Positions 45,338 through 54,556 are shown, numbered from the stretch's first letter. The stretch: 64,000 nucleotides of DNA from CAZUMH01 sp964621645 (GCA_964621645.1 CAZUMH010000002.1:1-64000), one strand, 5' to 3'. The notes: generated from the letters alone by a model not told the origin. Translations and numbers: made by a program.

Positions 45338-45614
45338 TACATGATCCTCCTAGATACTCATTTCCTCCGGCGATGGTACAAATGTAACCAAAATTATTGC
45401 AACAAATCTCGGGCCAACGTATTCAAGGATAGCTATTAATGTATATTTAACAATATGTTAAGCTGTCACATAAAAGAATAAATCCTTTCAACCGTTTTTC
45501 ATATTGAAATCGTCCCTGAAAGGGTGGAAGTGCTTGATAATACATAAAATACTGCTCGTAAGGAAATGAGGAAGTAAGACTGTATGAGATACGAGAGCGG
45601 CTTTCATTGCACAT

Positions 45615-45627
45615 TGTCAGACTGACA
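45615..45627. promoter_or_regulatory. Perfect short palindrome in the clpB upstream region
   Basis: TGTCAG-A-CTGACA: 6-bp arms around one base, about 130 bases upstream of the clpB leader hairpin. A possible regulator binding site. Confidence 0.35.
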
Positions 45628-45758
45628 GATAATTGTTATTACTCCGGGATTTTCAGCCATTTTGACACGAATATGTCCGGGATTCAATAATGAGATAACC
45701 TATTGATAAAATAGATATTAAATTGTCTGGCACATTCTTTGTCACAATAAGAAAATAT

Positions 45759-45804
45759 GGAGTTGCAGATAGGTCGGCAGTGATTGTCCGATCGGCGCAA
45801 CTCC
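45759..45804 (+). promoter_or_regulatory. Structured leader of clpB (two-step hairpin)
   Basis: Outer stem GGAGTTGC (45759-45766) with GCAACTCC (45797-45804), 8 bp perfect; inner stem GGTCGG (45772-45777) with CCGATC (45788-45793), one G-U pair, 10-base loop; a small internal loop lies between. The clpB ribosome site (45843-45847) is about 40 bases downstream, so it is not directly hidden. Confidence 0.5.
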
Positions 45805-45852
45805 GGGTGGATGCAAGAATACAATACTGCTGAGATCAAAACAGGAGAAGAA

Positions 45853-48474
45853 ATGACGTTTGAAAAATTTACTCTGAAAGCACAGGAAGCCGTTGCCAGG
45901 GCTGAGTCCATATCTTCGGAACATGGTCAGCAACAGGTGGAAGTAGAACATCTGCTCCTGGCGCTCTTGACGGAAAACGATGGGGTTCCTGCCGCGATTC
46001 TCCAGAAAATCGGAGTCAACCGTTCCAATATAATGGATCGGCTGCAGCAGGAAATCGATACGCTTCCACGAATTTCCGGTCCCGGAGCGGCTGGACAGAT
46101 ATATATATCACAAAGATTGAATGATGTATTCGGCGAAGCGTTGAAGCTGATCAAGCAGATGAAGGATGATTATGTCAGTACCGAACATCTGTTTCTAGCG
46201 GTCGCCGAAGAAAAAGGCTGCGCAGCTTCACGCATTCTGAAAGATGCGGGTGTGACCAGTGATGATATCCTCGCGGTGTTGAAAGAGATCCGGGGAAGTC
46301 AGCGGGTAACGGATCAGAACCCCGAAAGCAAATATCAGGCTCTGGAACGTTTCGGCAGGGATCTTACCGCACTGGCCCGGCAGGGAAAGCTCGATCCCGT
46401 CATTGGCAGGGATGAAGAAATCAGGAGAACCATCCAGGTGCTTTCCCGCCGCACCAAGAACAATCCGGTCCTGGTCGGTGATCCCGGAGTGGGGAAGACG
46501 GCCATTGCGGATAGCATTGCCCAGCGCATTGCCGATGGTGATGTGCCGGAATCGCTGAAAGACCGCAGAGTCGTCCAGCTGGAAATGGGTTCACTGCTGG
46601 CCGGGGCCAAATACAGGGGTGAATTCGAGGAGCGTTTGAAGGCGGTGCTCAAGGAGATTGAGGAAGCTGAGGGTAGGATAATTCTCTTTATCGATGAACT
46701 CCATACCATGGTGGGAGCCGGAGCGGCTGAGGGTGCTGTGGACGCGGCCAACATGCTTAAACCCATGCTGGCCCGGGGCGAGCTGCGGTTGATCGGAGCC
46801 ACTACCCTGGATGAGTATCGTAAATATATCGAAAAAGACAAAGCCCTGGAACGCCGTTTCCAGCCGGTGATGGTGGATCAGCCTTCGGTGGAGGATACCA
46901 TATCGATTCTCCGCGGTCTCAAGGAACGCTATGAAGTGCATCACGGAGTACGCATTACAGACGGTGCTATTGTGGCCGCGGCCACGCTTTCCCACCGCTA
47001 TATAGCGGAGCGGTTCCTGCCTGACAAGGCCATTGACCTGATCGATGAAGCAGCGGCAAAACTTCGTACCGAAATTGATTCCATGCCCGAGGAAATCGAC
47101 GAACTGGATCGGCGCCTCAAACAGCTTGAGATCGAGAAGGTGGCCTTAAAAAAAGAAAAGGATTCCGCTTCCCGGGAACGACTGGAAAAACTCGGCAAAG
47201 AGCTGAGCGATCTTAAAGAAAAAGCCTCCCAATTGAAGGCGCGCTGGCAGGTAGAGAAGGAGACCATCCAGCAGATCCGTGACACCAAAGCCAGGATCGA
47301 GGAACGGCGCCAGGAGGCTGAGATACTTGAGAGGGACGGCAATTTGAACAAGGTGGCGGAGCTGCGCTACAGTCTTATCCCGTCCCTGGAACAGGAGCTT
47401 CAGAAACTGAACGACAGACTTACTGAACTGCACCAGGAAGGTTCCCTCCTCAAGGAAGAGGTGACCGAAGAGGACATCGCAGAGATAGTCTCACGCTGGA
47501 CCGGTATTCCGGTGGCAAAGATGCTGGAAAGCGAACGGGAAAAAATCCTCAAGATCGGCGACCTGCTCCGGGAACGAGTGGTGGGGCAGGATGAGGCTGT
47601 GGAGGCTGTAGCCAACGCGGTACAGCGCTCCCGGGCCGGTATGAGTGAAGAAAACCGTCCCCTGGGATCCTTCATCTTTTTGGGCCCCACCGGAGTGGGG
47701 AAGACGGAACTGGGAAAGGCTCTCGCTGAATTTCTCTTCGACGACGAGGATGCCCTGGTCCGTATCGATATGTCAGAATATATGGAGGCCTTTAATGTAT
47801 CCCGCCTGGTGGGAGCGCCCCCCGGGTATGTGGGATATGAAGAGGGGGGGCAGCTGACGGAAGCGGTGCGCCGCCGGCCCTATTCGGTCGTTCTGTTGGA
47901 TGAGATAGAGAAGGCTCATCCCCAGGTTTTCAACATCCTGCTGCAGGTGCTGGATGACGGACGGCTTACAGACAGCCAGGGACATGTGGTCACGTTTGCC
48001 AATACCATTATCATTATGACGTCCAACCTCGGCGCTGAACTCATCCGGGAACGGTTTCAGGATATTTCTGATGAAAACCGTGTCACGGTGTATGAGGAGA
48101 CCCGCACCGCGGTGCTGAAGCTTATGCAGCAGACGCTGCGCCCGGAGTTTCTCAACCGGGTGGATGAGTTCATCGTTTTCCGGCCGCTGACCCGGGAACA
48201 TATCCGCCAAATCGTTGGGATCCAGTTTGAGCGCATGGTGCGGCGGCCGCTTCTGCGGCAGCGGCTGGATGCCGAGCTCAGTGAAAAAGCTCGCAAGATC
48301 ATCGCCGCTGAAGGCTATGATCCCATTTTCGGGGCCAGGCCTTTAAAGCGGGTGCTGCAGCACCGTCTGACCGATGAGATCTCCCGCCGCATTCTTATGG
48401 GGGAATTTATTGCCGGAGACACCATCCTCATAGACGGAAAAGGAGATCAGCTTACCTTTAAAAAAAAAGGCTGA
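45853..48474 (+). CDS. clpB: ATP-dependent disaggregase ClpB
   Basis: 873 residues from ATG 45853 (AGGAG at 45843-45847); the frame is open to 45784 but that part lies in the structured leader. The N-terminal Clp domain (~1-145), first AAA+ module (GDPGVGKT; ELHTMVGAGAAEGAVDAAN), the long coiled middle domain (~400-520) that marks ClpB and allows DnaK cooperation, second AAA+ module (GPTGVGKTE; VLLDEIEKAHP; ARPLKRVLQ) are all present. It rescues aggregated proteins after heat stress. There is no ClpP-binding loop signature. A hairpin follows the stop. Confidence 0.96.
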   Translation: MTFEKFTLKAQEAVARAESISSEHGQQQVEVEHLLLALLTENDGVPAAILQKIGVNRSNIMDRLQQEIDTLPRISGPGAAGQIYISQRLNDVFGEALKLIKQMKDDYVSTEHLFLAVAEEKGCAASRILKDAGVTSDDILAVLKEIRGSQRVTDQNPESKYQALERFGRDLTALARQGKLDPVIGRDEEIRRTIQVLSRRTKNNPVLVGDPGVGKTAIADSIAQRIADGDVPESLKDRRVVQLEMGSLLAGAKYRGEFEERLKAVLKEIEEAEGRIILFIDELHTMVGAGAAEGAVDAANMLKPMLARGELRLIGATTLDEYRKYIEKDKALERRFQPVMVDQPSVEDTISILRGLKERYEVHHGVRITDGAIVAAATLSHRYIAERFLPDKAIDLIDEAAAKLRTEIDSMPEEIDELDRRLKQLEIEKVALKKEKDSASRERLEKLGKELSDLKEKASQLKARWQVEKETIQQIRDTKARIEERRQEAEILERDGNLNKVAELRYSLIPSLEQELQKLNDRLTELHQEGSLLKEEVTEEDIAEIVSRWTGIPVAKMLESEREKILKIGDLLRERVVGQDEAVEAVANAVQRSRAGMSEENRPLGSFIFLGPTGVGKTELGKALAEFLFDDEDALVRIDMSEYMEAFNVSRLVGAPPGYVGYEEGGQLTEAVRRRPYSVVLLDEIEKAHPQVFNILLQVLDDGRLTDSQGHVVTFANTIIIMTSNLGAELIRERFQDISDENRVTVYEETRTAVLKLMQQTLRPEFLNRVDEFIVFRPLTREHIRQIVGIQFERMVRRPLLRQRLDAELSEKARKIIAAEGYDPIFGARPLKRVLQHRLTDEISRRILMGEFIAGDTILIDGKGDQLTFKKKG

Positions 48475-48480
48475 TAAAAG

Positions 48481-48508
48481 CGTCGGGGCCGGGTTAACGG
48501 CCCCGACG
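48481..48508 (+). terminator. Strong hairpin after clpB
   Basis: CGTCGGGGCCG (48481-48491), loop GGTTAA, CGGCCCCGACG (48498-48508): a perfect 11-bp GC-rich stem directly after the stop. No T-run follows, so it may be a pause or mRNA-end-protection element rather than a classic terminator. Confidence 0.65.
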
Positions 48509-48530
48509 GAATCAATCCGGAAAATTGGAT

Positions 48531-48536
48531 GGGAGG
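48531..48536 (+). promoter_or_regulatory. Ribosome site that points to an AUA start
   Basis: GGGAGG lies 8 bases before ATA 48545, the only position that gives the lipoprotein signal peptide at normal spacing. No ATG, GTG or TTG lies in frame between it and residue 42. Confidence 0.5.
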
Positions 48537-48544
48537 TCCGTACG

Positions 48545-49549
48545 ATAAAGCGCAGATATGGTAAAAAGGCCATCCTGCCGATCCTTTCTATCCTTCTCAT
48601 TTCAATTGGATGCAGACAAGACGGTGCCGTCGAATCGTCTCAGGATTCCCGGGATTATCGCCGGGAGATGCGGCTGTTTATCTCAGATCTGGCCGCCTGG
48701 GCCCGGACCCGGAAACCGGGATTTATCATAATCCCGCAGAACGGTCAAGAGCTGGTCACTGATACCGGGCAGGAGGATGGAACGATTCAGCGGGATTATC
48801 TTGCCTGTCTCGACGCTACCGGAAGGGAGGAGCTCTTTTTCGGATATAATGGGGATGATCAGGAAACCCCGATCACCGTGTCCTCTTATCTTGCCGGGCT
48901 TTGCCGCCTCTTTGAAGAAAACGGCGTGGAGGTTCTGGTGACGGATTACTGCCATACTCACACACGGATGGACAGCAGCTATGCCAGGAATGACAGACTC
49001 AGTTTTACTTCCTTCGCGGCCCCTGACCGGGAGTTGCGGGTCGTCCCATTTTATCCTCCCGCACCCTACCATGAGAACGGAAACGATATTACCAGTGTCC
49101 ATAATGTCCGTAATTTTCTGTACCTGATCAATACTGACATCTTTGCCGACAGGGAGGATTTTATCCAGGCCGTAGCCGTCACCAGTTACGACCTGCTCAT
49201 TACAGATCTCTTTTACGATGAGTCATCCTTTCTTCCCGATGAGATCGATCGACTGAAGATAAAGAAGAACGGAGGGCGGCGGCTGGTCATTGCCTACCTC
49301 AGTATCGGCGAGGCCGAGGATTACCGTTACTACTGGCAGCAGTCCTGGTCCCTTAATCCGCCTTCCTGGCTCCTGCCTGAGAATCCCGACTGGGAAGGAA
49401 ACTATCCCGTGCGTTACTGGGATAAAGGGTGGCAGGAGATCATCTTCGGTGAGGAAGATTCATACCTGGACCGGATCATTCAAGCCGGATTCGACGGCGT
49501 CTATCTCGATCTGGTAGACGCCTTCGAATATTTCGAAGAGGAGCGCTGA
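48545..49549 (+). CDS. MJ1477/TM1410-like putative glycoside hydrolase (GH114-related) lipoprotein
   Basis: 334 residues if read from ATA 48545; the first in-frame ATG is at 48668 and would remove the signal peptide. The N terminus KRRYGKKAILPILSILLISIGC is an export signal with Cys23 as probable lipid site. The C-terminal half carries the TM1410/GH114 pattern: RRLVIAYLSIGEAEDYRYYW, a conserved Trp-rich turn and GFDGVYLDLVDAFEYF. This fold is a TIM barrel related to endo-alpha-1,4-polygalactosaminidases, so a role on extracellular amino-sugar polysaccharide is likely. The start codon assignment is the uncertain part. Confidence 0.75.
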   Translation: MKRRYGKKAILPILSILLISIGCRQDGAVESSQDSRDYRREMRLFISDLAAWARTRKPGFIIIPQNGQELVTDTGQEDGTIQRDYLACLDATGREELFFGYNGDDQETPITVSSYLAGLCRLFEENGVEVLVTDYCHTHTRMDSSYARNDRLSFTSFAAPDRELRVVPFYPPAPYHENGNDITSVHNVRNFLYLINTDIFADREDFIQAVAVTSYDLLITDLFYDESSFLPDEIDRLKIKKNGGRRLVIAYLSIGEAEDYRYYWQQSWSLNPPSWLLPENPDWEGNYPVRYWDKGWQEIIFGEEDSYLDRIIQAGFDGVYLDLVDAFEYFEEER

Positions 49550-49658
49550 TTACGAGTCATCCAAATCCAAAGACAAACGAGAAAAAAGTGCTTGAATTCC
49601 CGGCGCCGGGCCAGTAACTTATCCCAATTATATCGGACTCTTTCAGATGGAGCTAGGC

Positions 49659-50417
49659 ATGAATTACTTTACGAGAAACGAGATCCCCCCTTTCCGAAAA
49701 CCGTGGCAGAGAGCGACGTTCGTTTTTCCCATCGCTCTCTTTGCTGTTTTCATCCTCATGAAGATTTTTCTGCCTGAGGTCTACCTGGCCCAGGTGCACG
49801 AGGATTCCGTGGTCGAATACACGCAGGCTCTCTTCTATCTGGCGGCCGCGGTGCTGGCCGCGGTCGGGGCCTTGGCTTTCTCCCGCCGGGGGGAGCACTT
49901 CGGCAGCGCGGTCTTCCTGATCCTGGCCCTGGGATTCTTCTTGGTCTGCGGGGATGAGATAAGCTGGGGGCAGCGTCTCTTTCACTTTGGCAATCCACGC
50001 ATCTTCGCAGAGTACAACGTGCAGGACGAGACCTCCTTGCACAACCTGAACATAGTGCAGCCATTCCTACACAAGATCTACATCCTGGTGGGATTCCTGG
50101 GCGCCTTTGCCTGGAAACTCATGCCGATGCGCTGGCGGGGCTGGCGGGGCGGCCTGCCCGAATACCTTATCCCGGACTGGTTTCTGGCGCCCTACTTTTT
50201 CTTCGTGCTCTTGGTCTACGGCTACTTCGATCTCCTGCGGCCGATCTTCGCAGGCCTCTTGAAGATCCAGTCCATGGACATCGGAGGGTTTCTCATCTGG
50301 CGCGATCAGGAGCCGCCCGAACTGCTTTTAGCAGTGGGATTCACCCTGCTCATGCTGCGGGCGCTGGGGAAAATCCGCACTCTCCGGCCCGGTCGAGAGG
50401 GAAGCCCATCCACATAG
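49659..50417 (+). CDS. Polytopic membrane protein of unknown function (EISWGQR motif)
   Basis: 252 residues from ATG 49659 (GGAG 6 bases upstream; ATG 49647 is alternative). Six or so hydrophobic segments are visible. A conserved-looking loop, GDEISWGQRLFHF with later NVQDETSLHNLN, recurs in uncharacterised bacterial membrane proteins I have seen but cannot name. The second half is noticeably richer in G and C than neighbouring genes. No catalytic function is proposed. It follows the lipoprotein gene by about 110 bases. Confidence 0.7.
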   Translation: MNYFTRNEIPPFRKPWQRATFVFPIALFAVFILMKIFLPEVYLAQVHEDSVVEYTQALFYLAAAVLAAVGALAFSRRGEHFGSAVFLILALGFFLVCGDEISWGQRLFHFGNPRIFAEYNVQDETSLHNLNIVQPFLHKIYILVGFLGAFAWKLMPMRWRGWRGGLPEYLIPDWFLAPYFFFVLLVYGYFDLLRPIFAGLLKIQSMDIGGFLIWRDQEPPELLLAVGFTLLMLRALGKIRTLRPGREGSPST

Positions 50418-50530
50418 AGGAGGGGAGCGCCGTCCCGGTGCCTATAAGAAAGGGTGAAGAGTGTTCCCATCAAAATGTGCGGATGAACCGCATCCAAACA
50501 CATAAGATACAGAGAAGAGAAGGGGGATCA

Positions 50531-50794
50531 GTGAGGAAGCAGACGGAGATGGAACGCATCCCCGGAGTGGGACCCAGTATCGCCCGGGACCTGAAGGAAA
50601 TGGGATATCGAAACCCTTCCGACCTTCGGGGAGAGGACCCGGAGAAGATGTACTGGCAGCTCTGCAACCTGCGGGGCCAGCAAATGGATCGCTGTGTACT
50701 GTACGTCTTCCGCTGCGCGGTATATTTTGCATCAGCTGAAGAGCATGATCCTGAGCTGCTTAAATGGTGGAACTGGAAAGATATCAATCCCTGA
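50531..50794 (+). CDS. Cdd1-like helix-hairpin-helix protein
   Basis: 87 residues from GTG 50531, preceded by AGAAGGGGGA. ERIPGVGPSIARDLKEMGYRNPSDLRG is a helix-hairpin-helix, followed by the Cdd1 (pathogenicity locus) signature DRCVLYVFRCAVYFA. Such small proteins are widespread and their role is unknown; non-sequence-specific nucleic acid binding is plausible from the HhH. The frame is open upstream to 50438, so a longer form is possible. Confidence 0.78.
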   Translation: MRKQTEMERIPGVGPSIARDLKEMGYRNPSDLRGEDPEKMYWQLCNLRGQQMDRCVLYVFRCAVYFASAEEHDPELLKWWNWKDINP

Positions 50795-50839
50795 ATCCAT
50801 CCCATATCATAAGAGAATAGGGGCAAGGAGAATGTTGAG

Positions 50840-52093
50840 ATGGATATGATTATGATCGAACAGCTTGCGATTTCTTTGGGACTGGGACTGTTGGTCGGGC
50901 TGGAAAGGGAGTGGCTGCCTACCAAAAAAGAAGCCGGCATCAGGACTTTTGCCCTGATCACTCTTTTAGGCACGGTGTGCGCCTGGCTGTCGCGGCAGTT
51001 TAGCGGCGTCCTGGCGGTAGGCCTGGTGGCGGTGGCCATGACTCTCTTTCTGGGACAGTATCTTCGCGTCAGAATGGGAGATGCCCGGGACTACGGTATT
51101 ACCACCGAGATCGCGGCCTTGGTGATGTTCGGAGTCGGGGCTCTGCTGGTAATCGCTCCACTACCTCTGGCAGTGATTATCGGCGGCTGTGTTGCCGTGC
51201 TTTTGCAGTGGAAAAGGGGACTGCATGGTCTGGTCCAGCGTATCGGTGATAATGAGATCCGTGCCGTCAGCCGTCTCATCCTCATCTGGCTCATCATTCT
51301 TCCGGTTATGCCCAACCGGACCTTTGGGCCTTACGATGTCCTCAATCCTTACCAGATCTGGCTGATGGTGGTCCTTATTGTTGGACTCAGTCTGGGAGGA
51401 TATATCGCCTACCGGGCTTTTGGCGCCAGGGCCGGGACCTTGCTGGCTGGACTGTTCGGCGGTCTTATTTCCAGTACAGCGACATCGGTAAGCTACTCCC
51501 GCCGTTCCCGCATGCCCGAGGCTTCCACGGCCTTGATCGCACTGGTAATTATGATAGCTTCCGGCATCGTCTTCGCGCGGGTGACTTTTGAGATATTCAT
51601 AGTGGCGCCGGAATTTCTCACGAAAATGGCACCTCCGCTTCTCACTCTGATGCTGCTGATACTCCTGATATCCGTTGTTTTCTGGCTGTATGGAGGTAGA
51701 GGCGCGACGAAACCTTTGCCGATGGAGAAGGACCCGGCCCAGTTGAAGACAGCCGTTATTTTCGGATTGCTCTACGCGCTGATACTCTTCGCGGTCGCCG
51801 CAGCCAGAGAATATCTGGGAAGGCGGGGATTGTACCTGGTCTCAGCCATATCGGGGCTCACCGATGCCGACGCCATAACCCTGAGTACGGCCCATATGGT
51901 GAAGACCGGAAAAGTCGCGCTTGACACCGGCTGGCGAATGATTCTTCTGGGAGCGTTATGCAACGTGCTTTTTAAAGGGGGAATCGTGGCGGTTCTGGGA
52001 TCGCCGCGGTTGTTCAGGAAGATAGCCGCCGGTTTCGGTGCCGCTATTATCGGCGGCGTTCTCATTCTGCTTTTCTGGCCGCCGGTAATTTGA
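50840..52093 (+). CDS. MgtC/SapB-family membrane protein with DUF4010 domain
   Basis: 417 residues, polytopic. The N-terminal MgtC-like domain begins LAISLGLGLLVGLEREW and contains AGIRTFALITLLG; the C-terminal half (from ~residue 175) is DUF4010 with AGLFGGLISSTATSVSYSRRSR and ISGLTDADAITLS. This two-part architecture is common in environmental bacteria; MgtC relatives affect magnesium and ATP homeostasis, but the function of this branch is not established. AAGGAG precedes the ATG. It is convergent with the radical SAM gene 30 bases away. Confidence 0.87.
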   Translation: MDMIMIEQLAISLGLGLLVGLEREWLPTKKEAGIRTFALITLLGTVCAWLSRQFSGVLAVGLVAVAMTLFLGQYLRVRMGDARDYGITTEIAALVMFGVGALLVIAPLPLAVIIGGCVAVLLQWKRGLHGLVQRIGDNEIRAVSRLILIWLIILPVMPNRTFGPYDVLNPYQIWLMVVLIVGLSLGGYIAYRAFGARAGTLLAGLFGGLISSTATSVSYSRRSRMPEASTALIALVIMIASGIVFARVTFEIFIVAPEFLTKMAPPLLTLMLLILLISVVFWLYGGRGATKPLPMEKDPAQLKTAVIFGLLYALILFAVAAAREYLGRRGLYLVSAISGLTDADAITLSTAHMVKTGKVALDTGWRMILLGALCNVLFKGGIVAVLGSPRLFRKIAAGFGAAIIGGVLILLFWPPVI

Positions 52094-52123
52094 GTCCAGG
52101 AGGGGCTGTATACAGAGACCCAA

Positions 52124-53125
52124 TTATCTCCCCGGATCAGACTGAATCCAGCCGTTTTCCAGTCCGTAATCATCCAACCACTTTCTGGCCCGGCGATATT
52201 CACGTGAGGAGAGTCTCCTGTGCAGGGGAGGAATATTCACTGCTTGGTTGGCCGGGAAGTACTGGCTCATGAAACTGATATAGGTGGCGGGTGAGATCTC
52301 CCGGGTAATGAATTCAAGAACCCGGCGGGTAGCGGACAGATCTTCGGGAAGCAGCAGGTGCCTGATAATCAAACCGGAAACGGCGATGCCTTCTTCATCC
52401 ATCACGAGGTCGCCGACCTGCAGGTACATCTCACGGATCGCAGTCTGATTAATGGATGGGTAGTCTGGAGCCGCTGAGCAGTGAAGAGCAGCTTCGGAGT
52501 CTCCATATTTCATATCCGGCAGGTAGATATCCACAATACCCCGCAGCAGCCGCAGTGCTGTCAGTGATTCATACCCACCTGAGTTGTAGACAAGCGGAAT
52601 CCGCAGTCCTCCTCTGTAGGCGAATAGCAGTGCTTCCATGATCTGGGGAACAAAATGGGTCGGGGTAACGAGGTTAATGTTGTGCGCCCCGGCCGTTTGC
52701 AGGCGGAGCATTCTGCGGGCCAAATCCTGCGGTTCAAGCGTTTCTCCATGACGCAGCTGACTGATGGGGTAGTTTTGGCAGAAGAGGCAGTGCAGGGAGC
52801 AGCCGGTAAAAAATATGGTGCCTGATCCACGGCTGCCGGATAGAGGCGGCTCTTCGCCGTGATGCAGATTATCAGATGAGACGACCAGTTCCCGGCCCAT
52901 GCCGCATTCTCCCCGCTCATCAGCAGTTCTGTCAACGCCGCAATGACGGGGACAAACCCGGCACTTTTGCAGGAGGGCCATGGCGGCATCCAGCCGCTTT
53001 TCCAATCGTTCTATTTTGTCTTTCGTGCCCAGGATCATATTCCCGTCGTTTCCCCCGTAAAGAGAAGCTTCCATTCCCTCATGCAGACTGATTGGTGTCC
53101 CCTTAGGAAGCGGCATTGGGATCAT
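52124..53125 (-). CDS. Radical SAM protein, PflA/AmmeMemoRadiSam-like
   Basis: 333 residues. An N-terminal Cys-rich segment (CRVCPRHCGVDR ... GECGMG) precedes the radical SAM cluster motif GCSLHCLFCQN (CxxxCxxC) near residue 110, then VTPTHFVPQIMEAL, LVYNSGGYES and DIYLPDMKYG. This pattern matches proteins annotated as pyruvate-formate-lyase-activating-enzyme-like of unknown substrate. It is the last gene of the miaB-lapA-lapB set, 166 bases after its neighbour. Several in-frame ATGs exist in the first 30 codons, so the start is uncertain. Confidence 0.85.
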   Translation of the reverse strand: MIPMPLPKGTPISLHEGMEASLYGGNDGNMILGTKDKIERLEKRLDAAMALLQKCRVCPRHCGVDRTADERGECGMGRELVVSSDNLHHGEEPPLSGSRGSGTIFFTGCSLHCLFCQNYPISQLRHGETLEPQDLARRMLRLQTAGAHNINLVTPTHFVPQIMEALLFAYRGGLRIPLVYNSGGYESLTALRLLRGIVDIYLPDMKYGDSEAALHCSAAPDYPSINQTAIREMYLQVGDLVMDEEGIAVSGLIIRHLLLPEDLSATRRVLEFITREISPATYISFMSQYFPANQAVNIPPLHRRLSSREYRRARKWLDDYGLENGWIQSDPGR

Positions 53126-53291
53126 CTTAATAATTCCCGCTTACTGTATTATGTCTTCCCTTCTATATAATATGCAACACCATGCTCCTGATGAACGACG
53201 CTGGCTAAACCAAGCGGGATATGTTTTCTGGAAATAGTATACGGCAGGCAAGAGGGTGGTTTTCACAATACCATCAGTTTCGGTGCTCTTC

Positions 53292-53693
53292 CTAAACCTT
53301 GCCCAGAGAGAGATCGCCGCTCAGTTTCAGGACATTTCCATCCTGGCTTACCTTCAGGTGCCGCCCGGGAAAGTGATTTTTGAGACCACGGCGCAGAAAG
53401 GAGAGGGCGAATGTATAAACTTCTTTTTCAACCTCCGGAGGCACCCGCTCCAGGGTCGATATATGTATGTCGATAACATAGCCGCGTCCATGTTTGGAGC
53501 CGAGCCCAAGCGTGAATCCGGCGGCGATGTCAAAAAGTCCGTCATGAGATTTGTTGGCGGTGGCGCCACGGGGACGGCGGGCAGGATGAAGGAGAAAACG
53601 GGAGCCGAATGTCTCTTCCAGCGCGTCGTCCAGAGCATCCAGCAGTTCTTTAAGGGATGTTTCCCAACGTTCCAGGGAAGGATGCTGTACCAT
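53292..53693 (-). CDS. Hypothetical protein
   Basis: 133 residues. I recognise no family. It has an N-terminal helix (LERWETSLKELLDALDDALEETFG), a Gly-rich stretch (AAGFTLGLGSKHGRGYVIDIHISTLERVPPEV) and an alpha/beta C terminus. The frame continues upstream with a protein-like VIVLDSTNDTEPF but without a standard start codon, so the true start may be a rare codon near 53738, just at the stop of the preceding gene. The gene lies in a same-strand run, which favours it over the opposing forward frame (53256-53852). Confidence 0.6.
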   Translation of the reverse strand: MVQHPSLERWETSLKELLDALDDALEETFGSRFLLHPARRPRGATANKSHDGLFDIAAGFTLGLGSKHGRGYVIDIHISTLERVPPEVEKEVYTFALSFLRRGLKNHFPGRHLKVSQDGNVLKLSGDLSLGKV

Positions 53694-53728
53694 AAAGGGT
53701 TCCGTGTCATTGGTGCTGTCAAGGACGA

Positions 53729-54556
53729 TTACAATTGTTCATCCCGTTGTCGCGAGACAAGGGTAAAGGGAGTGCCATACTTTTTTTTCAGCTGGTCACC
53801 AAACTTTCGCGCCTCTTCTGAATCGGTAAACGATCCGATCCAGACCAGATAGAGGAGCACATCGTCTTTGCGTTTTGTGGCGAGGCGGACCTGATAGCCT
53901 TTCTGTTCAAAGAATGATTTCCTGAGAAGGGCCCGCTGCTGTTGACTGAAGGCTCCTACCTGCACCACCCATTCCTGGCCGGATTCCTGAGGTTGGTCTC
54001 CCGGACCGAACCTTCCTCCCAGTGAGTCCAGGGCCGCGGCAGCCAATTCGGATATCTGATTCACCGTGTAGCGGTACGCGGCTTCCCGAAAGGCGAGTCC
54101 CGCCGAGTCCCGCTGCCCTAGAGCCAGATAACATCGTCCCAGCCAATACCAACTCTCCTGAATATGTCCTGATCCTGGAAAGTGTTCACGCAACCCGATA
54201 TATCGGCTGCGGGCCTGCTGGTAAAGACCGCGGGCATAGGCCAGATGTCCCAGGCGAAGGAGGGCAAAATCACTATAAGAAAAGGAAGGATAATCTGTCA
54301 GCAGTTTATAATAGAGAACCGCGGCCGAGTCAGCCTGTATGGTAAGAAGGGCTTGCAAGAAAAGAGTCTCGGCAGGGGAATTATCCGGGGCCATTTTTTC
54401 GATCAGCGACCGGGCCTCTGCTATATGGCCCTGCTGCACCAGCTCCACCACCGAATTGATCGTCTGACCCCTGAGAAGGTTGCTGCCGAGTATGAAAAGC
54501 AGCGTCAGGAAAATCAGTTGCTTACGAGGACGCACAAGTATCTTCCTTCTCTGCAT
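53729..54556 (-). CDS. TPR-SPOR domain cell-envelope protein
   Basis: 275 residues. A basic N terminus and hydrophobic segment (~12-30) form a signal peptide or anchor, followed by four or so TPR-like helical pairs (~35-185: LLRLGHLAYARGLYQQARSRYIGL) and a C-terminal SPOR domain (~195-270: EWVVQVGAFSQQQRALLRKSFFEQKGYQVRL) which binds denuded glycan strands at division sites. It starts 11 bases after lapB, so a periplasmic role in septum or envelope organisation is likely. Confidence 0.83.
   Translation of the reverse strand: MQRRKILVRPRKQLIFLTLLFILGSNLLRGQTINSVVELVQQGHIAEARSLIEKMAPDNSPAETLFLQALLTIQADSAAVLYYKLLTDYPSFSYSDFALLRLGHLAYARGLYQQARSRYIGLREHFPGSGHIQESWYWLGRCYLALGQRDSAGLAFREAAYRYTVNQISELAAAALDSLGGRFGPGDQPQESGQEWVVQVGAFSQQQRALLRKSFFEQKGYQVRLATKRKDDVLLYLVWIGSFTDSEEARKFGDQLKKKYGTPFTLVSRQRDEQL

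Larger units (their letters stand above)
45338..45852. other. Intergenic region and clpB leader
   Basis: 515 bases between divergent genes. It holds a palindrome (45615-45627), a near-match to a sigma-54 promoter (45728-45743) and a two-step hairpin (45759-45804). No CIRCE or HrcA-type element was found. No gene is seen. Confidence 0.6.

Noticed and set aside
45728..45743. Sigma-54 promoter for clpB as a firm call
   Set aside because: The -24 part is perfect but the nearly invariant -12 GC reads GT; kept only as part of a finding.
53256..53852. 198-codon forward open frame
   Set aside because: It opposes two reverse-strand genes, one with a clear SPOR domain, has low-complexity unnatural composition and no ribosome site.
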